Shown here piece by piece: positions 35,201 through 44,768 of a stretch of DNA of 64,000 bases (position 1 is the first letter of the stretch; every line of letters starts with the position of its first letter). Made by a program: the position numbers and the translations under genes. The DNA comes from Heterodera schachtii (taxonomy: Eukaryota; Nematoda; Chromadorea; Rhabditida; Heteroderidae). The stretch is from positions 195,602 through 259,601 of the forward strand of contig SIJG01000024.1 of NCBI GenBank assembly GCA_023374025.1, read 5' to 3'. The notes below the pieces were generated by a model. It was not told where the DNA came from, did not search any database, and was given only the letters and a program-made list of their open reading frames with translations.

Positions 35201-37043
35201 TAAATAGCACCTCAATTATTGAATTAAATCATTTTTGATTTCTTTTTTTTGTTTTTATTAAATTTAAATGTCATCAAGAGCCAAAAATGAACGCGGTCGA
35301 AAACGGCACTTTGCCGCTGGGCATACAAATTGGGCATTACGCGGAACAGCAGCAAAAGCTTGCCGAGCACCAGCAGCATTCATTGCCCTCTCCGCCACCG
35401 CCGACAATTGTTGTGCACGGCACGGGCGACGACGCCGAGGGGCAAAAATGGGAGGATGACGACGACGGCACAATTCCGACCAAAATGGGGGCCGGCGGTG
35501 GCAACAAAATGCCATTTGGCACAGCGACGAAACGGCATTGGCACCGCAAGACAACAAAAATGCCACGACCAAAAGGAAGCGGAAGAAGCAGCAGAAGTTT
35601 GAGGATGAGGAAGGCACAAAAGTGCAAGACGATGCCGAGGGCAATGACAACAACAACGATTGGATGCACACAATGGCATTGGCATTGCCGGTGGGAAAAA
35701 TTAAATTAAATGGACCAACAGCGGATGATTAATTAGCAAATTAATCAGACTAATTAGTCAGTTGGACTAAATCAGACTAAAATATATTTATTTTAAATAA
35801 GTTTTCGGAGAAGGCTTCGTCTATTTTCTTCCGCCATTTCATCATCGACTGTTCCGGCTTCACCTTCGTCGACTGTATGGGCGTAAATGCACTCAAAGAG
35901 GTGCTTATTTTGTTGTTTACAAATACGCTAATGGACCCTAATTATGCTAATTAGGGTAATTATTTAAAAAAGTGATTAATTCTTAAAAAAACAATTAGAT
36001 TTTCACCGAAATGCGCGAGAAAAGAGTTCTTGTGTATTTTGCAGCGGCAAAAGGTGGCGGTATTTACTTATTAAAACAAATTGTCGAAACAAAATGCCAA
36101 AGTAATTTAGCCCCGGTGCGCGATCTGTTCGAAAAGTGCGGCTTTTTCCGCTACGTGCAAAAGCACAACTTTTACCCGACAATTCGCGACGCGGTGGCAA
36201 TCGCGCGGAAGCGGCGAAATGCGTAAGCGGAAAATTAAATAAAAAGTTAACATGTGAAATAATGGTAAAGGAGGGAAAGGGAAGCTTAAAATTAATTAAA
36301 CATTCCACTAATAAATAATTGTTATTTTAAAAGAATGAAAAAATTTTGTTAATTTAATTATTTTTTAAAATAAATTAATCCATCCAATTTTTATTGAATT
36401 TTAATAAAATTAAATTTATTATTCTGACAATAGTTTTTTTTTATAAAATTATGATCAGGGCTGCCAAAAGTATGCAAATGCATATTTTTTTCCTGGCTTC
36501 TCCATGCTCTAAATAGTACGAAAAACAATTTCTTTTTTGTGTTTGCGTATAAAAATCGGGACTTTTATTTGAATATTTTGCATATTTTGGCTTTTTGTGC
36601 ATATTTTTCGATTTTTTGCATATTTGGCCATTTTTCGTCAAATATTTTCCGATTTAAATATCCCTTAAGAAAATTTTGACAAACAATAGATGAGATTTAA
36701 TACCGAAAACCTTGAGAAATTTTTGATTTGCGATTGCAAAACAACCGATAAAATTTATGAGGAATACAATTTTTTTTTAATTAAATTTTAATAAAAATTA
36801 AATTTATTATTCTGACAATACTTTTTTTTAATAAATTATAATTATAAATTTGTCTTATTAAACATTTTTTAATTTAAATAAATAAATTGAATTTAAATAA
36901 TAAATAATTGAAATAAATAAATATTTTTCATTTACATTTTGCTGTATTGTGTGTTTAGCTCAACCCAACATTTGCTGGACGAGCCCACAGAAAGGCAATA
37001 CGACGCAATGGAAACGGCGATGGAACGGCAGCCGATGAGTTAA
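29238..37043 (+). CDS. SLC26/SulP family anion (sulfate) transporter
   Basis: Exons: 29238-29378, 29856-29940, 30075-30221, 30549-30691, 30981-31084, 31138-31248, 31336-31427, 31656-31787, 32076-32195, 32277-32372, 32666-32814, 33375-33522, 33639-33752, 33886-33963, 34171-34266, 34323-34413, 34517-34617, 34699-34758, 34938-34989, 35279-35690, 35802-35900, 35999-36053, 36111-36222, 36959-37043; about 940 residues. SulP motifs: [82 protein letters not shown], and a C-terminal STAS domain ([44 protein letters not shown]). Such carriers exchange sulfate, chloride, bicarbonate or oxalate at the plasma membrane; substrate cannot be told. Oddities: GC donors at 30222, 32373 and 33753; two introns that end in CG rather than AG (31335, 31655); and a one-base frame discrepancy inside exon 20, the variable STAS loop. 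Start uncertain. Confidence 0.9.
36440..36660. repeat. ATATGCA-rich repeat in SLC26 intron 23
   Basis: Multiple GCATATTTT / TATGCAAATGCATAT motifs, related to the element at 46744-47218. Confidence 0.5.
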
Positions 37044-37610
37044 GAGAAAGTGCCGTCATTATCATTGTGATTATTAATTATTGTGATTTGTTTATGCTCC
37101 ACATTTTACATAACATTTTTTGTGAATTTAAATAGTTTTGATACAAAATATAAGCGAAAAGCTGATTAAATCAGCAGATAAGCATAACAATTGTTATGAG
37201 ATGGATACAATTTATGGTGAAGCCATCAATAAAGGCGTAATAAAAAACAATCAAATGAAGATTTTCAACAAAAAACTGCCAATAACTTTTGTATAAACCA
37301 ACCAAATTTTAATTCTTGCTATTATTCGAAAGCCCTAACATTTCTCTATAAATCACCTAAAGTACAAAATAATCTGGTCAAGGTTGAGCAAAAGTACATA
37401 TGTGGCCAGGTTTTCGAATATTTTTGGCCATACAGCACCAATTATGGGTTTTTCTGTAGTTTTATTTTAAAATTATGATTTTTGAGTGACTAAGATGTTT
37501 TTTAGTCTATATAATTTCGAGCCTTAATTATTACTTATTTTTCCAATTTTAAGAATATTTTAGTGCTTATTTTCAAAAATTTTCCCGGCGGCGCCTATCG
37601 CACTCGAAAT

Positions 37611-37862
37611 AAGAGATTTCGCACTCGAACTGTTTTTTAAACGACTGAGTCCAGACAAATTTGGTACCAATTGAAAGCTCTTGACGAGCTTAATCTAAAA
37701 ATCAGGAATTACGTTTGGTACTGAATTGGTACTATAAGATTTGAATCGGTTCAAAAACCGGTTTATGCCTGTCGGTTTTTAGATGGCGCGGTTCGACTTC
37801 ATACAAAAATCTCGTCAAGAGCTTTCAAATGGTACAAAAAGTTAAAGTGCGAAATCTCTCAA
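37611..37862. mobile_element. GAGATTTCGCAC-type MITE, copy 1
   Basis: Starts GAGATTTCGCACTCGAACTG and ends with the inverted form (AGTGCGAAATCTC); both flanks also share the inverted pair GAAAGCTCTTGACGAG / CTCGTCAAGAGCTTTC. The centre has CGGTTCAAAAACCGG. A second near-identical copy is at 43665-43945 and a 45-bp piece at 42688-42732. Confidence 0.8.
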
Positions 37863-37909
37863 TTTTAATTAATTAATTGAGATAAATAAATATGTTTTCA
37901 ATTTGTTGT

Positions 37910-37961
37910 TTGTGTGTTTAGCTCAACTCAACATTTGCTGGACGAGCCAACCGAAAGGCAA
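37910..37961 (+). pseudogene. Fragment copy of last SLC26 exon
   Basis: Near-identical to 36950-37001: acceptor GTGTGTTTAG, then codons for STQHLLDEP, breaking off into unrelated sequence after CGAAAGGCA. Confidence 0.8.
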
Positions 37962-38219
37962 AATTTTCCAAAAAGTTTTTTGTCCATATTTGATGTTTTT
38001 TAGTCCGTATAATTTCGAGCCTTAATTATTACTTATTTTTCTAATTTTAAGAATATTTTAGTGCTTATTTTTTAAGCTTAAAAACCTCAGAAAAATCAAC
38101 CCTAAGAAATGAAAAACAGATTTGGTTTAATTTGTTTACTGTACAATACAACACATATACAAGGGATCACATTACGATGGAATTCTGTACAATACAACAC
38201 AATATATATACAATACGGA

Positions 38220-40679
38220 TCACATATACGGTGGGTTTATCACATCTTCTTTAAAAATTTGCTCCGTTCGTCCGTCTCCACTGCCGCGTCCGTCTCGGAT
38301 GTTTTGCCGTCTTCTCTTCCTTCTTTCCTTTCGTCGGATCGGATGTAGTCGTCGTGGTCTTCTTCTGCGCTGCCTTGTCCGTCTCGGATGTTTTGGCCGG
38401 CTTCTCTTCCTTCTTTCCTTTCGTCGGATCGGATGTAGTCGTCGTGGTCTTCTTCTGCGCTGCCTTGTCCGTCTCGGATGTTTTGGCCGGCTTCTCTTCC
38501 TTCTTTCCTTTCGTCGGATCGGATGTAGTCGTCGTGGTCTTGTTCTGCGCTGCCTTGTCCGTCTCGGATGTTTTGGCCGGCTTCTTTTCCTTCTTTCCTT
38601 TCGTCGGATCGGATGTAGTCGTCGTGGTCTTCTTCTGCGCTGCCTTGTCCGTCTCGGATGTTTTGGCCGGCTTCTCTTCCTTCTTTCCTTTCGTCGGATC
38701 GGATGTAGTCGTCGTGGTCTTCTTCTGCGCTGCCTTGTCCGTCTCGGATGTTTTGGCCGGCTTCTCTTCCTTCTTTCCTTTCGTCGGATCGGATGTAGTC
38801 GTCGTGGTCTTCTTCTGCGCTGCCTTGTCCGTCTCGGATGTTTTGGCCGGCTTCTCTTCCTTCTTTCCTTTCGTCGGATCGGATGTAGTCGTCGTGGTCT
38901 TCTTCTGCGCTGCCTTGTCCGTCTCGGATGTTTTGGCCGGCTTCTCTTCCTTCTTTCCTTTCGTCGGATCGGATGTAGTCGTCGTGGTCTTCTTCTGCGC
39001 TGCCTTGTCCGTCTCGGATGTTTTGGCCGGCTTCTCTTCCTTCTTTCCTTTCGTCGGATCGGATGTAGTCGTCGTGGTCTTCTTCTGCGCTGCCTTGTCC
39101 GTCTCGGATGTTTTGGCCGGCTTCGCTTCCTTCTTTCCTTTCGTCGGATCGGATGTAGTCGTCGTGGTCTTCTGCTGCGCGGTCTTGTCCGTCTCGGATG
39201 TTTTGGCCGGCTTCTCTTCCTTCTTTCCTTTCGTCGGATCGGATGTAGTCGTCGTGGTCTTCTTCTGCGCTGCCTTGTCCGTCTCGGATGTTTTGGCCGG
39301 CTTCTCTTCCTTCTTTCCTTTCGTCGGATCGGATGTAGTCGTCGTGGTCTTCTTCTGCGCTGCCTTGTCCGTCTCGGATGTTTTGGCCGGCTTCTCTTCC
39401 TTCTTTCCTTTCGTCGGATCGGATGTAGTCGTCGTGGTCTTCTGCTGCGCGGTCTTGTCCGTCTCGGATGTTTTGGCCGGCTTCTCTTCCTTCTTTCCTT
39501 TCGTCGGATCGGATGTAGTCGTCGTGGTCTTCTTCTGCGTTGCCTTGTCCGTCTCGGATGTTTTGGCCGGCTTCTCTTCCTTCTTTCCTTTCGTCGGATC
39601 GGATGTAGTCGTCGTGGTCTTCTTCTGCGTTGCCTTGTCCGTCTCGGATGTTTTGGCCGGCTTCGCTTCCTTCTTTCCTTTCGTCGGATCGGATGTAGTC
39701 GTCGTGGTCTTCTTCTGCGTTGCCTTGTCCGTCTCGGATGTTTTGGCCGGCTTCTCTTCCTTCTTTCCTTTCGTCGGATCGGATGTAGTCGTCGTGGTCT
39801 TCTTCTGCGTTGCCTTGTCCGTCTCGGATGTTTTGGCCGGCTTCTCTTCCTTCTTTCCTTTCGTCGGATCGGATGTAGTCGTCGTGGTCTTCTTCTGCGC
39901 TGCCTTGTCCGTCTCGGATGTTTTGGCCGGCTTCGCTTCCTTCTTTCCTTTCGTCGGATCGGATGTAGTCGTCGTGGTCTTCTTCTGCGTTGCCTTGTCC
40001 GTCTCGGATGTTTTGGCCGGCTTCTCTTCCTTCTTTCCTTTCGTCGGATCGGATGTAGTCGTCGTGGTCTTCTGCTGCGCGGTCTTGTCCGTCTCGGATG
40101 TTTTGGCCGGCTTCGCTTCCTTCTTTCCTTTCGTCGGATCGGATGTAGTCGTCGTGGTCTTCTTCTGCGCTGCCGCGTCCGTCTCGGATGTTTTGGCCGG
40201 CTTCTCTTCCTTCTTTCCTTTCGTCGGATCGGATGTAGTCGTCGTGGTCTTCTTCTGCGCTGCCTTGTCCGTCTCGGATGTTTTGGCCGGCTTCTCTTCC
40301 TTCTTTCCTTTCGTCGGATCGGATGTAGTCGTCGTGGTCTTCTTCTGCGCTGCCGCGTCCGTCTCGGATGTTTTGGCCGGCTTCTCTTCCTTCTTTCCTT
40401 TCGTCGGATCGGATGTAGTCGTCGTGGTCTTCTTCTGCGCTGCCTTGTCCGTCTCGGATGTTTTGCCGTCTTCTCTTCCTTCTTTCCTTTCGTCGGATCG
40501 GATGTAGTCGTCGTGGTCTTCTTATGCGCCTCGTCCTTTGCTGCCTTCGTTGACGTCGCAGTTTGCTTCTTCATTGAAGGCGTACAGCCGCAACATTGAG
40601 AGAGGATCACCAGGATGATGGACATGAAGACAGTGACGATCATGAAGGGAAGCAGAGGAATAATGGTGAAATCCACCAT
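38220..40679 (-). CDS. SQCCG-family membrane protein with 30-residue minisatellite repeats (member 2)
   Basis: ATG at 40679 opens an 819-codon ORF. Residues about 5-30 are hydrophobic and followed by ILSQCCGC, then TPSMKKQTATSTKAAKDEAH, then one repeat unit in the frame KKTTTTTSDPTKGKKEEK. A one-base shorter unit (40465-40480) then throws the remaining about 24 units into a second frame, read as Arg-rich RRRRPRRLHPIRRKERRKRS. Comparison with member 3 (44268-44471) shows the ancestral frame is the Lys/Thr one (P-A-K-T-S-E-T-D-K-A-A-Q-K-K-T-T-T-T), because its C-terminus KTSDANAARRS..RSEYFGKKK aligns to the 38.2-kb end only in that frame (KTSETDAAV..RSKFLKK). So this is either a frameshifted gene with an Arg-rich tail, or assembly errors at the two end units. 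Role unknown. Confidence 0.6.
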   Translation of the reverse strand: MVDFTIIPLLPFMIVTVFMSIILVILSQCCGCTPSMKKQTATSTKAAKDEAHKKTTTTTSDPTKGKKEEKTAKHPRRTRQRRRRPRRLHPIRRKERRKRSRPKHPRRTRQRRRRPRRLHPIRRKERRKRSRPKHPRRTRQRRRRPRRLHPIRRKERRKRSRPKHPRRTRQRRRRPRRLHPIRRKERRKRSRPKHPRRTRPRSRRPRRLHPIRRKERRKRSRPKHPRRTRQRRRRPRRLHPIRRKERRKRSRPKHPRRTRQRRRRPRRLHPIRRKERRKRSRPKHPRRTRQRRRRPRRLHPIRRKERRKRSRPKHPRRTRQRRRRPRRLHPIRRKERRKRSRPKHPRRTRQRRRRPRRLHPIRRKERRKRSRPKHPRRTRQRRRRPRRLHPIRRKERRKRSRPKHPRRTRPRSRRPRRLHPIRRKERRKRSRPKHPRRTRQRRRRPRRLHPIRRKERRKRSRPKHPRRTRQRRRRPRRLHPIRRKERRKRSRPKHPRRTRPRSRRPRRLHPIRRKERRKRSRPKHPRRTRQRRRRPRRLHPIRRKERRKRSRPKHPRRTRQRRRRPRRLHPIRRKERRKRSRPKHPRRTRQRRRRPRRLHPIRRKERRKRSRPKHPRRTRQRRRRPRRLHPIRRKERRKRSRPKHPRRTRQRRRRPRRLHPIRRKERRKRSRPKHPRRTRQRRRRPRRLHPIRRKERRKRSRPKHPRRTRQRRTRPRRLHPIRRKERRKRSRPKHPRRTRQRRRRPRRLHPIRRKERRKRSRPKHPRRTRQRRRRPRRLHPIRRKERRKRRRQNIRDGRGSGDGRTEQIFKEDVINPPYM
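38311..40520 (-). repeat. 90-bp coding minisatellite, about 24.5 copies
   Basis: Units start at 38311 and recur every 90 bp to 40381, then a partial unit from 40470. Units are almost identical; variable sites include CTTCTCTTCC/CTTCGCTTCC/CTTCTTTTCC, TCTTCTGCGC/TCTTCTGCGT/TCTGCTGCGC, and GCCTTGTCC/GCCGCGTCC/GGTCTTGTCC. The two outermost junctions alone carry TTTTGCCGTC in place of TTTTGGCCGGC (one base shorter). No stop in several frames on both strands. Confidence 0.97.
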
Positions 40680-40920
40680 AGTAAAGAATAGGCAATAGTG
40701 TCGCCAAATAAGATATGTGAGAATAATAAAAAAAAACAGAAAATTGGCTCTTTTATAGCCAGGAAATGGTGATGAAATTTTGTTTTAGGAGATTGCTAAC
40801 AACTCTAATATAAAAGGACAATTTTTCATAATGCGCATCATTTTTTCAAATTGCTATTCGATAAATTTTTGAAAATGTTTGGTCGTTTCTTATCAGATTT
40901 TGTCCAAAAATGATCATGTA
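40522..40920 (-). repeat. Segmental duplication, copy 1 (partner 44388-44768)
   Basis: The 5' coding end and about 240 bp upstream of member 2 are strongly similar to the same region of member 3 (for example AGTAAAGAATAGGCAATA, CATAATGCGCATCATTTTTT). Confidence 0.8.
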
Positions 40921-40965
40921 TGTAAGATTGATTAAATTGGATTTGCTTTTGTGATCATCACATTT

Positions 40966-41253
40966 TCAGTTACATCAATCAAAATTTCGTCGCATTTCTC
41001 CGCCGTTTTCCCCATCGATTTGATCATTGTCACTGAAAATGTTCTCATTTTGGAATTTGTTTTGCTCAACATTTGGCCAATTCTTCACGACTTCATCATT
41101 GGTTCTGATCGTTTTGAACACCATCATTTTTCGCCGTTTGCGCCAATTGGCCCCGTCATTGCTCAGCAATTGTCCATCACTTCGTTGTTTCTCTTTCGAT
41201 GACGGCATTCTCCCCGAATTTCCGCCCGATGAAAGTCACGCCTTCGTTCGGAT
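40966..41253 (+). pseudogene. Decayed F-box-like family exon
   Basis: Similar to exon 3 of the gene at 16517-17819 (acceptor, then YINQNFVAFLRRFP versus YIDSNSIAFLQHFRR, LNIWP, and a run like NCPSLR..FSFDDGILPEFPPDE) but with frameshifts and stops, and no flanking exons 1-2 or 4-5. Confidence 0.75.
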
Positions 41254-41478
41254 GGTATGCCCAAGTTGCTCAAATGCAATGGAATCCTTCGGGATCCAGC
41301 ACAAAAAATCAAATTTGTGGATTTCGCTGCGAGATTTGAACTCAATTTTTTTTTGCGGGAGTGGATCTCGCGAGAAAAATCCCGCAATTCAGAAAAACGC
41401 GGACTTAACCTGTAAAATCTGCACGGATTTCATCCCGCGCGTCTCTAAGTGAGAGAACATTAACAATTATGTAGACAT

Positions 41479-41908
41479 GAAAACCGTAAAATGGCTTGAA
41501 ACCAGGAAATTTTCAGAAAAAAATTCCTAGGGTGCTGGAAAAAAACTTACGTCAAAAACGAATATGGCGGACAGAAAGAGAACATAATTGGCTACAAAAT
41601 GCAAAAAACCGCATGTCTCTACGACTTCTGTACGCTCAGGCTCCGGACGATTAATATCGAAGTGATCAAAACTACTGTAAAATGCACTGTTTTCTTAAGA
41701 ATTACAGTACTTTTTTGCTGTTCGAAATTAAACATGTAAATTCTCAGAGTTCAGAAGTCGTAGCGACTTGAGGTTTTTTGCATCTTGTAGCAAATTTTGT
41801 GCTCTTTCTGTCCGCCATATTCGTCTTTCACGGAAATTTTTTTCCAGCTCCCTAAGAATTTTTTCCCAAATTTACTCCGCTTTCAAGCCATTTTGAGGTT
41901 TTCAGATC
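41479..41908. mobile_element. Fold-back element with about 160-bp inverted arms
   Basis: Left arm 41479-41640 (AATGGCTTGAAACC, CGAATATGGCGGACAGAAAG, CTACGACTTCTG) is matched in reverse complement by 41745-41908. A related half-element occupies about 42878-43200. Confidence 0.85.
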
Positions 41909-42573
41909 ACCCCAAAGAAGTGATCTGATCACGGTGGAGCAAAAGACTTTTTTGACCAGCATGAAAAGTTATGCTAACATGAATTTTTTCAGATTTTTTC
42001 TTACCCTATAGAAAAAGTTACATGTCTTCAAAGTTTTGAGTTTATACTTTTGGAACGCCTAATTTGGGGACATTTTCGGAAAAAAATTCATATCAAAAAA
42101 TTTTCTTTTACATCTTTTGATTATTTTGTACGGATCTTAATATTTATGGGGGAGGTATAGTTGTTAAAAATTTCAGCTTGATTCGTCCACGGGAAGTAGT
42201 TGAAATGGCAAAAAAATCTTGAGTTTATAATTTTGGAACGGAGCATATGTATTATTTAAGCAACCAAGAAATACAAACAAAGGTTTTCATTCCGTCTAAA
42301 AACGGTTTACCTAAATTATCTTTTATTGCAAAATTGGTAGCTTTCAGAGCGTTTCCTTGTGTTTAAATCGCTTTTGAGCCAAAAGTGCGAAACTCGAAAA
42401 TTTGGTCCGAAAACGGTGGCACTAAAACTAACAGAATCTGCTTGGGCATAGCGACATAAGAATTTTTTCTGTTTTTATATTTACCTAATAAATTTTTCCT
42501 TATTTTAAGCGTCATTTTGGATTTTTTTCCAATTCGAAATCCGATCGTAATGTCATCAAATTTGGACAAAAAC

Positions 42574-42615
42574 CTTCTGTTCAATTCAGTCCAAGAAAAC
42601 CATGGTTTGCTTGAC
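42574..42615 (-). pseudogene. 42-bp inverted copy of a CYK-4 exon segment
   Basis: Exact reverse complement of 54350-54391 within exon 2 of the CYK-4 gene (contains TTCAATTCAGTCCAAGAAAA). Too long and exact for chance. Confidence 0.9.
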
Positions 42616-42687
42616 TCATTTCCATCTTATTTGAAGTGCAATTGACGACTTTCATAAAACCCCGACATTTCGGGGGCCCAACCCTAC

Positions 42688-42732
42688 TATAACATTTGAA
42701 TCGGTTCAAAAAGCGGTTTATACTTGACGGTT
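42688..42732 (+). mobile_element. Fragment of GAGATTTCGCAC-type MITE
   Basis: ACATTTGAATCGGTTCAAAA and GCGGTTTATACTTG match the centre of 43665-43945. Confidence 0.75.
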
Positions 42733-42736
42733 CATA

Positions 42737-42874
42737 CATTGCCCTCTCCGCCTCCGCCGACAATTGTTGTGCACGGCACGGGCGACGACGCCGAGGGGCA
42801 AAAATGGGAGGATGACGACGACGGCACAATTCCGACTAAAATGGGGGCCGGCGGTGGCAACAAAATGCCATTTG
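42737..42874 (+). pseudogene. 138-bp copy of SLC26 exon 20 segment
   Basis: Matches 35381-35518 with only a few substitutions and no indel; joins directly to the MITE fragment on the left and to fold-back sequence on the right. Confidence 0.9.
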
Positions 42875-43664
42875 AATATGCAAAAAACCGAAAATCTCTA
42901 CGACTTAAATTCGCTGTGGTATGGCCACTTCAATTTCATTCATGATCATTTTACTGTAAAATGCACTATTTCATAAATACATTACTTTAGACACTGAAAT
43001 TGAATTGCCCATATCTCAGCGGGTGTAAGTCGTAAAGTCACCATTCAAAAGGCAAACCGGTAGAGAATTCTCTGTTCTTTCTAATGGGCTTGCTAAAATT
43101 TTCCAAAAAAAATTTCACGACCCCCTAGGAATTTTTTTCGAAAATTTCCCCGATTTTCACTGTATTTTGTGGTGTGCCGATCACTATGAAGGAGTGATCT
43201 GACATTTATGCCATAAATTTATGCATATATTTAAGAAATAAGAACAATAGCTTGAAATAAGGACAAATCTTACAAATAAGGACATTTTTATTTTGTAAGA
43301 TTTGGACCCTCCAAATAAGGACAAATCTTATAAATTATGACAGATCCGAGCCCTGGTCTAAACATATGACCACCCAAAATTTGGGGGTGAAGTTGACTTT
43401 TATTTTGTAATTATTAGTTATGCGAAGCAATTGGGATGTAGTGATATCATTGGAAAGCCCACATAAAATGCTACAAAAAACACTAACATGTTAGCCGTTT
43501 GGCCGAAAATTAAGCTTTTATCATGCATTCAATAAAAAAGCACTAAGTGAGTCTAAACATATGACCATGACTGTACCAATAGATTGGTCTCAAGGATCTA
43601 AGCATGAAAAATATGTTTCGAGTTGCGGAAATGCCAAAAAACCGGTTTTTGAACCGGTTTAAAA

Positions 43665-43945
43665 CTCGAAATAAGAGATTTCGAACTCTAACTGTTTTTT
43701 AAACGACTCAATCCAGATAAATTTGGTACCAATTGAAAGTGACGAGCTTAATCTAAAAATCAGGAATTACGTTTGGTGCTGAATTGGTACTATAACATTT
43801 GAATCGGTTCAAAAAGCGGTTTATACTTGTCGATTTTTAGATGGCGCGGTTCGACTTCATACAAAATGATTTTTGACTTATCTCGTCAAGAGTTTTCAAA
43901 TGGTACAAAAAGTTAGTGTGTGAAATCTGTCAATTTTTCGAGTAT
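43665..43945. mobile_element. GAGATTTCGCAC-type MITE, copy 2
   Basis: Near-identical to 37611-37862, including the inverted terminal blocks; one copy has lost part of AGCTCTTGACG. Confidence 0.8.
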
Positions 43946-44267
43946 TGAACCGGTTCAAAAACCACTAGTTTTCCACTTTCAGACCCTAAGAAATGAAAAG
44001 CTGATTTGGCTTAATTTTATTCCCTCTTTGAATTAAAGCAACCAAAAATGGTAATGAGTTGTGGAATGAGCAATGCCATATTGTAGTTTAATGAAATGGC
44101 AACAAAACGAGCCTTCTTCCCTTTCACCGTTTTTATCAGTAGCAAATGGTTACAATACAATATACACAGAGATAATATACATGATTACATAATACGGTGG
44201 AATCATCATAATTCATACAATACAACACATTATAGGTATTTACAATATACAGCACAAATGTGGTCCA

Positions 44268-44471
44268 TCACTTCTTCTTCCCGAAGTATTCGCTCCGCTG
44301 GCTTCTTCTGGCCGCATTCGCATCGGATGTCTTCGCCACAGTTGTCTTCTTCTGCGCCTCTTCCTTCGCTGCCTTTGTTGGCGTCACAGTTGGCTTCTTC
44401 TTTGAAGGCGCACAGCCGCAACATTGCGAAATGAGCAACACGATGATGCCCATGAAGACACTGAAGGGCAT
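44268..44471 (-). CDS. SQCCG-family small membrane protein (member 3)
   Basis: ATG at 44471, 67 residues: hydrophobic MPFSVFMGIIVLLI, then SQCCGCAPSKKK and a Lys/Thr/Ala-rich tail ending RSEYFGKKK. It is the tandem paralogue of the gene at 38220-40679, lacking the 90-bp repeat array. The ATG used by that paralogue is changed here (the matching position reads AAG, followed by a stop), so translation would start at the internal ATG, shortening the hydrophobic segment by about 12 residues. It may therefore be a weakened copy. Confidence 0.55.
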   Translation of the reverse strand: MPFSVFMGIIVLLISQCCGCAPSKKKPTVTPTKAAKEEAQKKTTVAKTSDANAARRSQRSEYFGKKK

Positions 44472-44768
44472 GAAAGGTAACAGAGGAATAATGGTTTAGG
44501 CCACCTTAGTAAAGAATAGGCAATATTGTCGCCAAATAAGATATGTGAGAATAATAAAAAAAAAACAGAAAATTCGCTCTTTTAGAGCCAGAAAATGGTG
44601 ACGAAATTTTGTTTTTTGTTTTTAGGTAGTTTCCTAGATTGCTAACAACTCTAATATAAAAAGACAATTTTTCATAATGCGCATCATTTTTTCAAATTGC
44701 TATTCGATAAATTTTTAAAAATGTTTGGTCGTTTCTTATCAGATTTTGTCCAAAAATGAATATGTATG
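44388..44768 (-). repeat. Segmental duplication, copy 2
   Basis: Partner of 40522-40920; a short insertion (TTTTTAGGTAGTTTCC region, about 44617-44635) distinguishes it. Confidence 0.8.

Larger units (their letters stand above)
37044..38219. other. Intergenic, start of the repeat island
   Basis: Holds the SLC26 3' flank, a MITE (37611-37862) and a pasted copy of the last SLC26 exon (37910-37961). No intact gene. Confidence 0.4.

Noticed and set aside
38311..40520. CRISPR-like array
   Set aside because: No unique spacers; the whole 90-bp unit repeats and the genome is eukaryotic.
38299..40599. Long plus-strand ORFs of 766 and 717 codons
   Set aside because: They are by-products of a 90-bp repeat without stops; only the minus strand has a conserved start and a paralogue.
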